In this document: piece after piece, positions 23,061 to 35,040 of the stretch
How positions within the stretch are numbered: position 1 is the first letter of the stretch
How the letters are laid out: every line of letters begins with the position of its first letter
Assembly: GCA_013399015.1 (NCBI GenBank)
Contig: VWZX01007387.1
Location: 702,740 to 766,739 of the forward strand
Origin: Galbula dea
Taxonomy: Eukaryota > Chordata > Aves > Piciformes > Galbulidae
Direction of reading: 5' to 3'
DNA length: 64,000 bases
Position numbers and translations under genes: made by a program
The notes under the pieces: model-generated
Seen by the model: the letters and a program-made list of their open reading frames with translations, nothing else
What the model was told of the DNA's origin: nothing
The model's database searches: none

Positions 23061-25030
23061 AGGCAGCAGGCTGGGACTGGAAGGAAAGCTAATCTTTTCA
23101 TACCACAAATGACAATATATACCTCACAGAGAACTAAGCGTTCCCAGCAGTCCCAGGGACCTGCCCACAACACTGCTTCCTCCTAGGGCAGTCACCAGAC
23201 CAGGTCCCACAGAAGGACTCCAGGGAGTCTCTCTCCCCATCAGTCCTCCTCCACCCCAAATCCATTTCGGTTTTCTTCCTCTTTTACCCTTGCCCTCTCT
23301 CCCCACATCCCCTTTTCTGCCTGACAATCACCACTAGACTCACCACAAGCATCAGACGGTGACAGCATCACTGTGAAGCAAGGAGATGGCTCCAAGCCCT
23401 GATGTTCTCAGCCTCCACCATGTATAGCAAGGGTAGATTATCAGGAAAATCAGGTTACCATTTGTCTGAAATTCTGTTAGAGAAACGCTCGGGGGTGATG
23501 AGAGGTGATGGCAGGGCTGCAGACTACAGCACAAAGATAGGAAACGATACAGCATCCAAATGGGTGGGAGAAAGCCTTTGGAGGTGGTGGAGGTGGCACT
23601 TTGGGAGTCCACTGAAGGACTTGTGCCTCGCACTGAAGTGTGAGGAGCAGAACCCGTGGTGGGAGAGGGGCCTCTGTGGCCGAAAGGACTGAAAGGCCCA
23701 GAGGGTTGGCTCACCATGGAACATTTTAATTGTTTTAGCTTTTGACCTTCCATCTCTAACTGGAGGTTTTGGTGTGTTAATGCCTATTTTGCTGTTTGGT
23801 TACTCATACTTCATTGTTATCTTTCTAATAAGAAGTGCTCATTTAACAGTTAGACTGCTTAACAATTTACTGTATAAAGGGGTTTCCATTCTACAACCTC
23901 CTGTCCCATCTCCCCTAGTGAGGGCAATGCACAGTTTGAGAGCTTTGTGACCACTTGGGCCACCATCCTTTCACAACCCAGTGAGTGGCAGGTGCCCACA
24001 GCACCACTGTGATGTTAATACTCTGCAGGGGCAGGAAGGGAAACTGGTAAATTGGTTGCATGCCATTCTCAGGTACCTGAAGGCTCAAACTTTTGTATGC
24101 AAGGTGTGCAGGAGACCTGCAGCAAGCAGAACTGGGAGTGGTGTTGGCCTAGCAATGTCCAGCAGCGGGAACCCGGCATGGGAGAGGGGTGGTGGCACAC
24201 TGTTCTGCTGGCCACATGTCCTCTGTCACCAAGCACACGCTGTGCCCTGCACCACCTCCTTCACATGAGGCTCACAGGAGTCACCAAATGCTGTGTGGGG
24301 ATTTCAGGGTGCTCTTGCCTCTCTGGGGTTCAGAAGGCAAAGCTGGAGCAGAGACCCTGGCACAAGGGCAGCAGCAGAGCTGAGCAGAGACTCACACCTT
24401 CCCCCAGCCAAGGCAGGCTTCAGGAACAAGTGCCAGCCAACACTGCACACACCTCAAATTGCTCCTCTAAAAACCAGCCAAATACCAGAAAGCTCTCTGG
24501 GGCTGCTGGGCTTGGGAGGAGGGAGAAGAACTGTCTTGTCTTTATTCTGCCACCACCTCAGCAGCTGCAACAAGTTTTGGCTCACAAAACAGCTGTAAAA
24601 ATACCAGTCCTGGTTGAAATGCTGAGAGGTGAGTGCTCTCATACTTACTAAGAAAGATATTCTTGCCATAAGTCATATCCTACAGAAAAATACCATGCAC
24701 AGACTCCTAAAAGGAATAACAAGGTAGTTACAGAAAGGAGAGAGGGAAAACCCTTGGAGTCTCCCAGTCTCCTGCGCCCTGCTCAGTGTGGAGCAGGCTT
24801 TGGAACTGAGATTTTGAAAGGGAAGATTTAACAAACACTGAGAAATGTGGGGTTTTAAAAATATTTAGAAAACCCAAAATAACATATTTCCAAGCCAAGC
24901 TGTACAAACAGAAAATGAATTTAGAAAACTGTTAAAAATCAACAGCTTTTGCGTGCACCAAAATACCTTTCTTTGAACAGCAAGCATCACCTTGTGGGCA
25001 TGGTGCTGCAAACAGAGCTGGAGAGATGCT
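23061..25030. other. Intron sequence without recognised elements
   Basis: A 199-codon plus-strand frame (24052-24651) is the longest feature. It is Cys/Ser/Gln-rich, without domain signal or splice context, and is judged accidental. Confidence 0.45.
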
Positions 25031-25130
25031 CAGCCCTTGGCAGAATCAGGCCCAAATGAATACCTACCGTGGGCTTTCCTCTTGGTCCCCTTGAAATCAA
25101 TAGCAGAAGCCTCAGGGATGCAAAAAGCTT
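25031..25130. repeat. Fragment of an old amniote interspersed repeat
   Basis: 'cagaatcaggcccaaatgaa' and, about 50 bases on, 'cccttgaaatcaatagcaga' resemble paired modules ('gaatcaggccc' and 'ttgaaatcaatggcaaaact') that recur in bird, crocodile and turtle genomes. I do not know the family name with certainty. Confidence 0.4.
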
Positions 25131-25779
25131 AATGCTTTAGGAGGTACTCAGCAAAACAGTCAAATGTGAGCAGAGCAAAGCCAAGCTAGACAGAAGGGAG
25201 CTTCGCATTTTCCTGTGAAATACCAGAGTGCTGGAGTAGGAAAATTAATTTGCTTAAGCATTAGGAGGAAAAAACCCACAAACCAAAGCAAACCAAACCA
25301 AAACCCAAGGCAATAACAAATCTCTAAGGAGGAAAAAGAACAAAAAAAAAAAAAAGGGAATTGTTTGTTCAGTTAACTACTTTTGAGACAGAGCACTGGA
25401 AGAAAAATGTCCAGTTCCAATCATGTCATAACCCGATTACAGCCTGCACAGAAGAGCTCAAACACGTGCAGAACAACGAGGAAGAAATTAAGTTTTAGAT
25501 CCAGTGCTGGCCCTATCTTGTGTCACTTCTTTATGTTCCAGCAGAAAGGACACTGCTGAGCTCATTTCAGATACAGCAGCATGAGATGCCTGGATGCAGA
25601 CATCATTTAGTCATCTCATATATGTTTCTGCCCATTTCTTCCTCCACAAGGAATGACAAATCTAGAAATGTGACTGCACTTTGTTTTATTATGGTATTGA
25701 TTTTTCTGCAAGGGGAAAGTGCATTTATCCCCCAGGTCTGCACGCTGGCAAGAAAGGGTTAACAAAATGTTTATCACAA

Positions 25780-26040
25780 AGCTGGCTTCAGAGTTGAAAG
25801 TAATGTGATCAGTAATGAATTTTGTGTTACATTAGGTTGTATAAATGGACAGACAAGCGCAGACAACAAGTGGCCAGGAGTCGGGGCTAATCTAATGATG
25901 TAAAAATAGAGACAGCACCAATTATACTTGGGGCCAGCTCAGAGCTCCTGCAGGGACTGCAAATGAATAGGTACAAATCAAATTACTGACTAATAGACGC
26001 ACTACAAGAGAGGGCAGTCAATGCTAAATACATTAGGGCC
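25780..26040. promoter_or_regulatory. Candidate conserved non-coding element
   Basis: The block holds low-CpG, non-repetitive sequence dense in short transcription-factor-like cores (TAAT, CTAATC, GATGTAA, CAATTA). A simple (TA)n tract follows at 26096. Composition suggests an enhancer, but no direct evidence is available. Confidence 0.28.
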
Positions 26041-26095
26041 TTGTGACCCCTCTGCTCTGAACAGCAGAATCCTAAATTTGACTTAAAAAAAAAAT

Positions 26096-26111
26096 TATAT
26101 ATATATATATA
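26096..26111. repeat. (TA)n microsatellite
   Basis: About eight TA dinucleotides follow an A-run. Confidence 0.8.
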
Positions 26112-28024
26112 ATCAAAGGAACTCTTGTTCATTTAAGGAGAGAAACAGAACAATGTCAATTGTGAAAGGATTTGAGACAGGTATTTTTTTGTTGTTGTTT
26201 TGTTCCCCTACCCTCGTGGTGGTGTTAGGTACGTAACCCTTTGAGAGCTGGCAGAGGGTTAGCTTTTAGAACAAGGAGAAAGGAGTCTTTGTGCAAAAGT
26301 TCAGACCTGATAACAATACAGTTAGGTTACATACCAAAACATTTCAAAGCCATGTGCCTCTTTGTGGTGATGTTTTTTACTGCTACTTCACCGGCTGTGT
26401 CTGTATCGAAAATAAAATAGTTCTTAAAAAAAAAGGCCTTGATTTAATGAAGAAGAAGAAGAAAAAAAAAGACTCTCCCCACACCAAAGCTGACAATAAG
26501 GAAATGCAGTTGATCTACTGGTTATCAAAAGGCAGAAAGTCAAGAGTTGTCTCAGGGTAGCACAGTCCCTTTCAGAAACAGCAGCAGACTTTTCCTGCGA
26601 ACAGCAATGAACCTAAATTCACAGCAAGAAAACATTTGTGGGATCAGCATTCATTCCCTCCCCGCCCCATTCCCTTAAATAATGTATGACCTGGAAGAAA
26701 TTCCACTAAAAACTCCTGGGGCTGGTGGTGAGGCAGATTTGGAGACCTAGGAAATGGTTGGGAATTAAAAATGCTCTCGTTGGCCCTGGCAGGGCTGTGG
26801 GATGGAGCTGCTCCAGGGACAGTGGCTTGGGCAGGAGAGAGACAGAAGGCCAGGATAAAGTGCTTGATGTCCTGCTTTGCACAGCTGCGCTCTGGTTGCA
26901 TGTTTCAAGTGCAAAATGACTAATAAAACCATGTTAAAATGTGGGGAATGCAAATGCTGCTCCTCTTCTCCTGTACTTCCAAAATGGTGTCTCCTGAAGA
27001 GCCTCAAATCTTCATTTCTTTTAAAGGAGGCTCATCCAAACCAACCTTTTGTAGGAAGAACTGCATTGAGCCCTTAGCCATATCTGGGAGGGTAATTTAA
27101 TCTCTGACCCTGGGATAAATACTCTGGAAGTTCAAAGGCAGCTTTTAGCATCAGTGTTATTTGACACGCCAGTGTGTTGCCCAAGCTGATTCTGCCTTGA
27201 ACCCATGCAGAAATCTCTTGACAGAAATGCTCTTCAGAGGGAAAACCAATTGTTCTGTGTTCTCATATCCCATGTCCCAGTTAGGATTAAGACCATCTGA
27301 GGAGAGGGAAGGGAAAAATTGTCTTGGACAAATTAAAAGGAAGAGGAAGACAGAAGAAAGGAAGGGGGAAAGGAAGGGATGGAAAGGTACTGACTGAAAC
27401 TGTTGGCTCTACACAGGGATAAGCCTGTTCCTGAAACTGAATGTACAGGTCCATCTATGTCCAGGTGACTGCTCATCCCTGAGCACAGGTTGTGACCACA
27501 GACAGGTTCTCTTCTGGAAGAAACCCAAGAAGGATGCTACTTGCAGGGAATCAGAGGGCAACAGCTCCCTCTCCTCCCTCCAGCAGAGGAGCCTGTTTCC
27601 AGGCACACCAGAGTGAGTGACTTCCCTTTTCCAACCACAGATTCCACATAAAGACTTCAGCAATGTCCCTCTGCAAAGCTCAAAGCTGTCAAGACCAGAG
27701 TTAGGCTCAGGCTGCTGTAGCCACACTGCTTCTGCTGAGGACCAGGATCCCAAGTGTCCTGAGCACTGAGCCTGGGTTTGGTATGGGCTATTCCCTAACA
27801 GCAGGTCTAATTAGCTCCACTTCCTTACATCCCATTAATCAGGTTAAAAAGTTTGCTTCAACATAGGAGCTTCCTTCATCACATTATGAGCATGTTCATG
27901 AAATTTGGAAGGAACCCAGATGGTTTCCTCTGAGGGCCAGGCACAGGATGGTTGCACCTCACTGCAATGCCACTGCCTTTCTGCAGGTGGTAGTTGACAG
28001 ACTTGGAGTTTTGCAGGAGTTCTG
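26112..28024. other. Intron sequence without recognised elements
   Basis: Unique sequence with a few A-runs and a purine-rich tract near 27340-27380. No exon was recognised. Confidence 0.45.
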
Positions 28025-28227
28025 AAAGAAAATTGGGTTGTTAAGCCCTGGCCCAGGTTGCCCAGGGCAGTGGTGGAGTCACCATCCCTGAAGGCACTTA
28101 AAAGATGTGGAGATGTGGTGCTCAGGGACATGGTTTAGTGGTGACCTGGCACTGCTGGTTAATGGTTGGACTCAATGATCTTAGAGATCTCTTCCAATCA
28201 AAATGTGTCTATGATTTCTGTGACTCT
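28025..28227 (+). mobile_element. CR1 LINE 3' end fragment
   Basis: The sequence carries the CR1 3' region in order: 'gttgcccagggcagtggtgg', then 'tggtttagtggtgacctggc', then 'ggttggactcaatgatctta', and ends in a gattctgtgactct-type terminus. It lies antisense to the host gene. CR1 copies in birds are typically 5'-truncated like this one. The divergence looks moderate. Confidence 0.92.
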
Positions 28228-31200
28228 AAAATGAGTAATACATTTTATTTATGTATTATTTTTAACTGAAACTTCATAATGGGCTTTAAACACCTTAAAT
28301 TCTTCAAACCTCATGGGTTCCACCGACCATGATGGTGCCATACTCAGATCCTTTCCCTGTTCAGACCTACAGTGCTGGTGCTGAGATGCAAAATTTGGGG
28401 AGTGCTCTGCAGTTTTTAATAGAGGCTTTTTCTACAAAGTTCATATGTATTCCTGAGACAGGATAGATAGAGAAAGAAAGTTATTTTGCTCCATAAATTG
28501 CAGTGCAAATTGAGCCATCATAGGATTTCAGGCTAAATTGAAAAAAAAAAAAATAGAAAGGTTATATGCCCACAAAAAGCAATTCTGCTCTGGTATGGCT
28601 ACAGAACAATTCCACCACTTAGAATACACAGCAGCAATGTAGATTTGGGTATGCTCTGTCAAAAGAAGTTAGAGGTAAGTACAGCATTCTGGCAGCCAAA
28701 CAAATTGTAACAGAGAAGATGCAGCAGACTGCCATGGACTGGAATCACACACTGCAAACACAGCAAGCCCCATCCTGCATCTCCACCACTGCCCAGACTC
28801 CAGTGGCAATTCCTGGCAGAAACCCCAGGGCTCTGACACTGGAAGTAGCACATGTTATCACTGAAGGAAGTTTGCAGTATTGCCTATCCTGACAACATAA
28901 CCTGAGCAGTGATGAATACTTATTTATTTCATGTCTTGACAACTGGAGACTTTGTCTGTCGTGTTAGTCTCCTGAAGAATCAATCTACCCTGGGGCCACT
29001 GTGCTATGGGCTTGGTAGTAATAAACCCAAGAAGAGGTAGAGAATGGGTTTTGATTTGCTAAATCACATGAAAGTTGAGTTCAAAGCTGTGCCCAGATTT
29101 AACACACAGCTAAACCTTTCACCCAGGTGAAAGGAGGGAGGAGAAGCTGGGATGAACTCCCCAGGGTTGGGAACACCTTTCCTCCTGGTGCTGCAGATGC
29201 AGAGCTGCACTGTGTCATGCTCACTGCTGCTGTCCAGGAGTTAGCAACTCCTTCCTGACAGATCCTCTGGTTTTCCTTCAGGCCAACCTATGTCTTAAGT
29301 GGGGGCCTAATGAATTTGGGTCCTGAGGATGTGCACAGACCATGAAAGAACCCACATCAGCACCACGGCTGAGGATGCCATCCTCAGCCCAGAGGGAGCA
29401 GGCAGAGAGCACAAGGGGAATCTGTCTCCTGGGCTTAAGGACAATTAACTCCCATGGCACAGAAACAGGACAGCCACAGAAACCATCTTCTACAGATAAA
29501 TTTCAGAAAACATCCTGTTGCCCAGAGTCTAAAGGCTTGGTCCCCCCTTAGAGCCTAATTTTCAATATTATGCCTAGAAATGGCCAAAATGGATTTGAAA
29601 GCTGATGAAATTTACTTCTTGAAGGAATACATAAATCAGAGGATTTACTGATTAGAGTCCTTTTGGAGGGAAAGATTTCTAGCCTGGGCTGGCAATTTCT
29701 ACATGTCCAATTTGAGTGGAATATTGTCAGAGATATTTGTCTCCTGGCAGCAGTTTCATAATCACAATACTAGCTTTTTACTTCTTTTTTCTGAGAAAGC
29801 AATGTGAAGCTCAAGCACATACTCAGAAACTACAGTGCAAATGTAAACAGTGTAGCTGCTTGAAAACAAAGCTTTGCAAGCAAAAGAGGTCACTGACCAC
29901 TAACATTTTGTGAGTAGACTCTTTTTTGGTGAGAGTCTGACAGAAACTGAAACAGCAAAAACATCTTTTTGCATCTTTGCCAATTTACGCCTTCTTTGGA
30001 ATGAAATGTGTATCTAGGCTGACAGCTTATGTACAGCAGACTCCACTGGATAGACATGGGATGTCTGGATAATTGGATAACAAGGAAAAGAGCTGGTTTC
30101 CCAATCAAGTCAACTAACTGGATGACTGGAGTTATCATTTAGGTCACAAGGAAAGTAGATTTTTGGGGGGTCATTTTCCAGACTTGGTTTTTCTCCCATC
30201 CACTGTCCAACAGCCCCTTTGGAGTCAGAGGTGGGGAAGCCTCATCAGGACATCCAATTCCCCTTCCCTGCAAATGCCAGATCATTCCTCCTGTTCTCAG
30301 CATCCTCCAGTTTGATGTTTCCTGTATAACCAACCTTTGGGTCATTTCTGCCTCTGCCAGTAGCCAGGACCACCGAAAGACTGAGGTGTTGCCAACCCTG
30401 CTTTGCCATGCAACAGGGTAGGTGAGTAACAAAGACACTGCAAATATCTGCTCCCCAGAGTGGCCTGTGTACCATGGGCATGTGTTTCCTCCACACCACT
30501 GCAGCATATCAGCCCAGATTACTATATAAATCTACGAGTCAGCTATGCCCTAACAGTTAAGGCATTAAAAGAATCTACTTATCTCTTGCCATTGAGTGCA
30601 TGTCAGGACCAGCTGAGCACTTGATAAAGTCTCACTGTCCATTCTATTGCCCATTTGGTCTTTGTCCCGGTGGACCTGAGGACTGCACATGCACATGTCT
30701 TCACAGGCAGGGTTAGAAATGCTCATGAATTCATGTTTTAGTTCAAATAAGACTTCTCAAGATTCATTAAATCTCTGAAAAATGTATTTAAGGACTGAAG
30801 AGACTCCAAGGAGCACAAACAGGGGTTAAAGGCATGCATAACATAAAGGCATGTGTAAGTTAAAATAAGTCATTTTAGGATCATTAGAGGAAGGTTTATG
30901 ACTTCTATAATTCTGAGGCCATTGCAGAAATGTAAATGCTGGTTTTAGAACCAGTACCAATATATAAGTCAAGTTCTAACAAGCAAATCCACTGAGGGGA
31001 GTGGGCAGCAGAGAACCCAAGGAAGAAAACAAGAATGTTTTTTCAGAGATAATTCAGTTCAGCCTAGGTTTGTGAAGGTGTGAGCAAGGAAGTGAAAACT
31101 ACCCTGCAAGCCAACAAAGACACTGCTTCTCTTCTCTGAAGCAAGGGTAATGTACCTCCAAACTTCTCTTCTCCCTTTTATTAACCAGGAGACAGATGCT

Positions 31201-33419
31201 AGCACTTTACCATGCTCCACACCTTGACCAAGGGCTGGCTAGCAGCTTGCCCTGAGCACAGCCACATGTTGTAGCTCCTTGATTCCCTAGGCAAGTGCCA
31301 TTTTCCAGGTATCATCTGAGCAGGAGAGAACTTCTTACGGCCATCTGCTAAGAAGAGCAGCCTAAGAACTGTTAAGGAATGGAAGTGGAAAGAGCATGGG
31401 AGTTCAAAGACTTTATCACTAGGTTTTCTCTGCTGCACTGAATCACCACGTGCCCAAATCATGAGAATAAAGTCTGTTAGTGGTAGAGAGAATCCCACAA
31501 CAGGCAGGAGAACACAGAGCGTAATGAGAGCGAGAGTTGGGTAGTAGGATGGAGTGAGTTGGGTCAATGGTCATGCTGCTATTGCTGCTTACATTTGCTG
31601 CTTTAAGATGGCATCTATCTTACTCTCATTATGAAGACTGATGTGTCTGGAGCACAAGCAGGGCAAAATCTCTTTGGATGAAGTTTAGCTCAGTGAAGGC
31701 ACCTGTATACCTGCAGGACTGTGAGCCTAATCTTATGCCAAAGAAGTTGGCACTCACTGCTATCAGCTGGGTTTTGTGCAAAAGGGAGGAAAACATAAAC
31801 CAGAGAAGGTATTCCCCTAATGCATGCAGTCTGAGGGGAGCTGACCTCTTATTGGAAGTGGACACTGTACCAAAGTTCACTCTGATGACAGTATGGGTCA
31901 ATAAGTGATGAAATATGTGCCTTTGCCTATTTTCACAGCCTGTTTTTCCACATTCACAGCCCTTTACAGGTATGAGCTGATTAAACTCCACACCAGCAAC
32001 ATGAGACATCTCTATCCTCACTGCAATGATAGAGCACTAGAGTCATGGACACATTAATTGCCTCATCCAAGGCAACAAGCTGGTGAGAATTTGCATCAGA
32101 TCTGTAACTGAGACCCATACATGGTGTTCAACCAACTCCTTCTGCTAATATCACATCTTAAACTCTCCCTTGACTCCACCTGTTTCATGATGGAAATCAG
32201 AGGAAAGACAGTTTGAAAAGTGCCAAGTTGGGCTATGAAGGATGCTTCACTCAGCAGCTTGATTTGTACTTACATTTGTACCTATTTGTACCTACATACA
32301 AGGGCTTAAAACTCTGCTTCTCTGCAGCCTCCTCCTCCTGCTCCTCCAGACTGGGGGAGGTAGCAGCAGTTTGGTGACCTGCTGTGGGCTACATGCTCAC
32401 TAATGATGCATCTCTAAAGCAGGGGGATGAGCCCTGATGGGACAGCCCTGGAGACTTCTCCAGGAGCAAGAAAAGCTCAGAGCAGCACAAAGCCCTCAGC
32501 AAAGCATGAGGGCAACAGGAAAAGGCAGAGACAACTTCTGCTCTCCACAGCCTTCCTGTAAGGTCCATAGGTTGACATTCCCATACACTTCTGCTAGAGC
32601 TCCTCTGTTTTTCCTTCCCAGGCAAGCTGCCAGAAGAGTGACAAGCGAGCTGGCAGCTGATGTTAGGAGCCACCATTACTGTTAGCTGCTGGTCACAACA
32701 CAAATGGTGTGTGGGTCAAAGATGGGTCCAGTCCTTTCACTAGAGAGTGTTTCTAAACACAACTCAAAACGAATAGAGACAATAAACCTGCAATAACTCT
32801 GCTTTGACATTTCTGAGCACCTCCTGCCACTGGGCCCCCTCCTGAGGGGCATCATCTCTGATGTGCCATCCCATTTACTTAAAACAGATGATCTAATTTA
32901 TCAATATAATGGACACTGATGAGAATGGATTAATTTGGATTACAGAACCAGTGCTTCACAGAGGCTCTATTCAGGCCACAAAATGAGGATGTGTGTGATT
33001 ATGACATTGTTTGGAGCAGGGTGGGCAAGGGCAGCAATCTGCACAGAGACTTGGATGCTCCTGAGCTGGCAGGGTTGGGGGGGAGAGCCCTCATCACAGC
33101 TATATGATAAGGAAGCTTCAAATGCCAGTATTCTTCTTCATGTTACTTTATATATTATAGAAAAAATACATCTATTATTGTATCTAGCATTTCTATTTAT
33201 TCCTTTTTCATATTACACTATGTTGATATGATCTACCACTGCTTTCTTCTGCTAAATGACTTCTCTCACCTTAAGTGAGATCCCCATAGAAGTTCATGGA
33301 TCAGAGAGGTAGCGTACAGAGGAAAAAGGGAAAGCAAAACTTAAAGAAAAGAAAACAAAAGGTAAAAATCACCATTGGGTGAGATGTACGTGATCTCTGA
33401 TCACACCTCTTCTTTGTAC
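28228..33419. other. Intron sequence without recognised exons
   Basis: Apart from a possible MIR remnant at 32040-32115, I see only unique AT-rich sequence. Open frames up to 130 codons (for example 31629-32021 minus) show no family signature. Confidence 0.45.
32040..32115 (-). repeat. Possible MIR remnant
   Basis: 'catccaaggcaacaagctgg' followed by 'tgag...tctgtaactgagaccc' aligns loosely with the reverse complement of MIR ('gcccaaggtcacacagctag...gattcgaacccaggtc'). The copy is heavily diverged and the call is tentative. Confidence 0.35.
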
Positions 33420-33587
33420 CTGTTCCTGATCCCACTATGTCCCTGCTGGGAGACTCGCACATCGCGTCGGCCAGGCGCTCCCGAAGGCCTTCTTCAGTGT
33501 GCTCCATGGAAGACATGTGACGGAGACCAAAGTTCTCAGGCCAGCTTCCACACACCTCCAGCAAGGTCACGCTTCGGTCAAAGGCAC
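33420..33587 (-). CDS. Internal coding exon of the same unidentified minus-strand gene
   Basis: On the minus strand a T/G-rich tract ending 'tttgttgtag' precedes the exon at 33587, and the donor is ACAG|GTACAA at 33420/33419. The exon is 168 bases, phase 1 at both ends. It encodes about 56 residues starting AFDRSVTLLEVCGSWPENF and including an acidic/amphipathic stretch (EHTEEGLRERLADAM) and then SPSRDIVGSGT. Its last base pairs with the two first bases of the exon at 10356 to restore a Glu codon, keeping the frame open to the TAA there. CpG density is high relative to the surrounding intron, as in many coding exons. I could not assign a protein family; the exon looks like the end of a folded region leading into a disordered tail. 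Confidence 0.82.
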
Positions 33588-33821
33588 CTACAACAAACAA
33601 ACAAACAGGAGATGTTTGGGAGATCCTGGGACCAAACTACTTCCACACATTATTCACCACATGGGAAAGAAAGAAGCCCTTGCATTTTGAGTTCCTGAAA
33701 AGTTAATTTTAGCAGGTTAAATGTTGATGTTAACAGCACAGCAGGAGCAAGCAGAGCCCCAAGTACTCACTCCAACAGCTTTGACCAAGCAGCTGTAAGC
33801 AAAAAAGTGATATTAAAAATA

Positions 33822-33890
33822 TAGACCTAATTCTGGTCTCACGCTAGGGAGAGTCTGGAAATCAGCACAATGACACTGCTGTAAATGACA
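33822..33890. repeat. Fragment of an old amniote interspersed repeat
   Basis: 'cctaattctggtctcacgct' followed by 'cactgctgtaaatgacaggt' resembles the recurrent 'attctgctctcagttac...ggtgtaaatc' modules of sauropsid genomes. It is diverged and the family name is not resolved. Confidence 0.4.
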
Positions 33891-34739
33891 GGTGATGTTA
33901 AAACTGAATAGATGTTATTACGTGCATCTTAGACAATGAGAAATTATTTTCCTAGTTGACTTGTCTTTTACTGGGCTGCTGCTTGAGCATCCTTCTTCCC
34001 TCTTCTCACCTTGGACAACAGAAACAGTCAAGTAATTTTATCCTTGCAAAGATTCTTGCTCTTGAGCAGAGAAGTGCAAGAGTGTGATGCACTGATGAGG
34101 AAGGGACTGCTTGCCTTCTGCCTCATGTTTGAAGTATGTCTACTGAAGGGAAAAAGTGGGCCCCTTCTTCCAGTCTGGGATATCTGTGGATTTTCTCTGT
34201 TCCTGTGCTATGAAATTTTAGGTCAAATGTGAGCTGCCAGAGCCTTTCTCATCAGCAGCACTCTCCTGAAGATGCTATTCTGACGGAGCACCCATACCCA
34301 CAAAAGATCCCTGACCTAACTCCTGAACTCCCAGTTCTTACCTCATTCACCACAGGCTACAATGATGTTCTACTGGATGCAAAGATTAGATTCTGAATCC
34401 AAGATCACTTCAAAGTACAAATGAAAATGATTCTCCTTTATTAAACAGCAAGTCTTCTGCAAAGGCTTACTGAAATCATTCCCACTTGGAACAAGATTAC
34501 AGCTATGCTTTGTTGCTTCAAGCACATACCATTTACTCCACTATTAGGTAACTGAATATGCAGCATTTATTGGGCCTGGTTTCTGCCAGCCTACCAAGGG
34601 GGAAAAAAAAATGCAAATGCCAATGTTTCTCAAAGTTAAAAGTACATGAAACACGTCCTTGTTATCAGGCCTTTGGTTTTCCCCTTTGATCAGCCGTCAG
34701 AAACTATCTACACTTGCAGTCTGTGACTGTACAGCTTCA

Positions 34740-35040
34740 CAGCACACTCCCTGCCACTGACAGGTGGTAATAGAAAGGGTGAGAGACCAAGCCCCGCGGC
34801 AGGCGTCCCTTCCTCTGATAAGGTCCAAAGTACTGGGTGATAACCGTTAGTAAACACTCGGGCAGCCGGTTAATCCATACATCAGCAAAGAGGGGCAGAT
34901 AATTTTGAACTCTAATGGCATGGACAAAAGCACCAGGGCTGGCATTCAGGGATTTATATAGGCTGCCATGGTGACTCCTCCTGGCTCCTGAATTTCATCA
35001 GCGTGCACAACTTTGATTTATCTCTTTGCCTGCCTGGTGC
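34740..35040. promoter_or_regulatory. GATA-motif-rich candidate enhancer
   Basis: Four WGATAR-like sites fall within about 210 bases: TGATAAGG (34816-34823), TGATAAC (34838-34844), AGATAA (34897-34902) and, inverted, TTATCT (35018-35023). The block also has an unusually CpG-bearing stretch ('ccccgcggcaggcgtc') for this intron and no recognised repeat. Clusters of this kind are known for GATA-factor enhancers, but function here is inference. It lies about 1.2 kb upstream of the internal coding exon. Confidence 0.35.

Larger units (their letters stand above)
10357..33419 (-). other. Last intron of the minus-strand gene (23,063 bases)
   Basis: On the gene strand the intron opens with GT (bases 33419-33418) after '...ACAG' and closes with AG (10358-10357) after a long pyrimidine tract. 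It interrupts a Glu codon after its first base (phase 1). Within it I see a G-homopolymer and palindrome at 14.2 kb, small tandem repeats, a CR1 copy at 28.0 kb and several AT-rich blocks that could be regulatory. None of the long open frames (for example 14356-14979 minus, 21474-22004 minus, 24052-24651 plus) shows a domain or splice structure. Confidence 0.75.

Noticed and set aside
24052..24651. 199-codon plus-strand open frame
   Set aside because: Composition is that of random GC-moderate DNA; no domain and no coding-like border.
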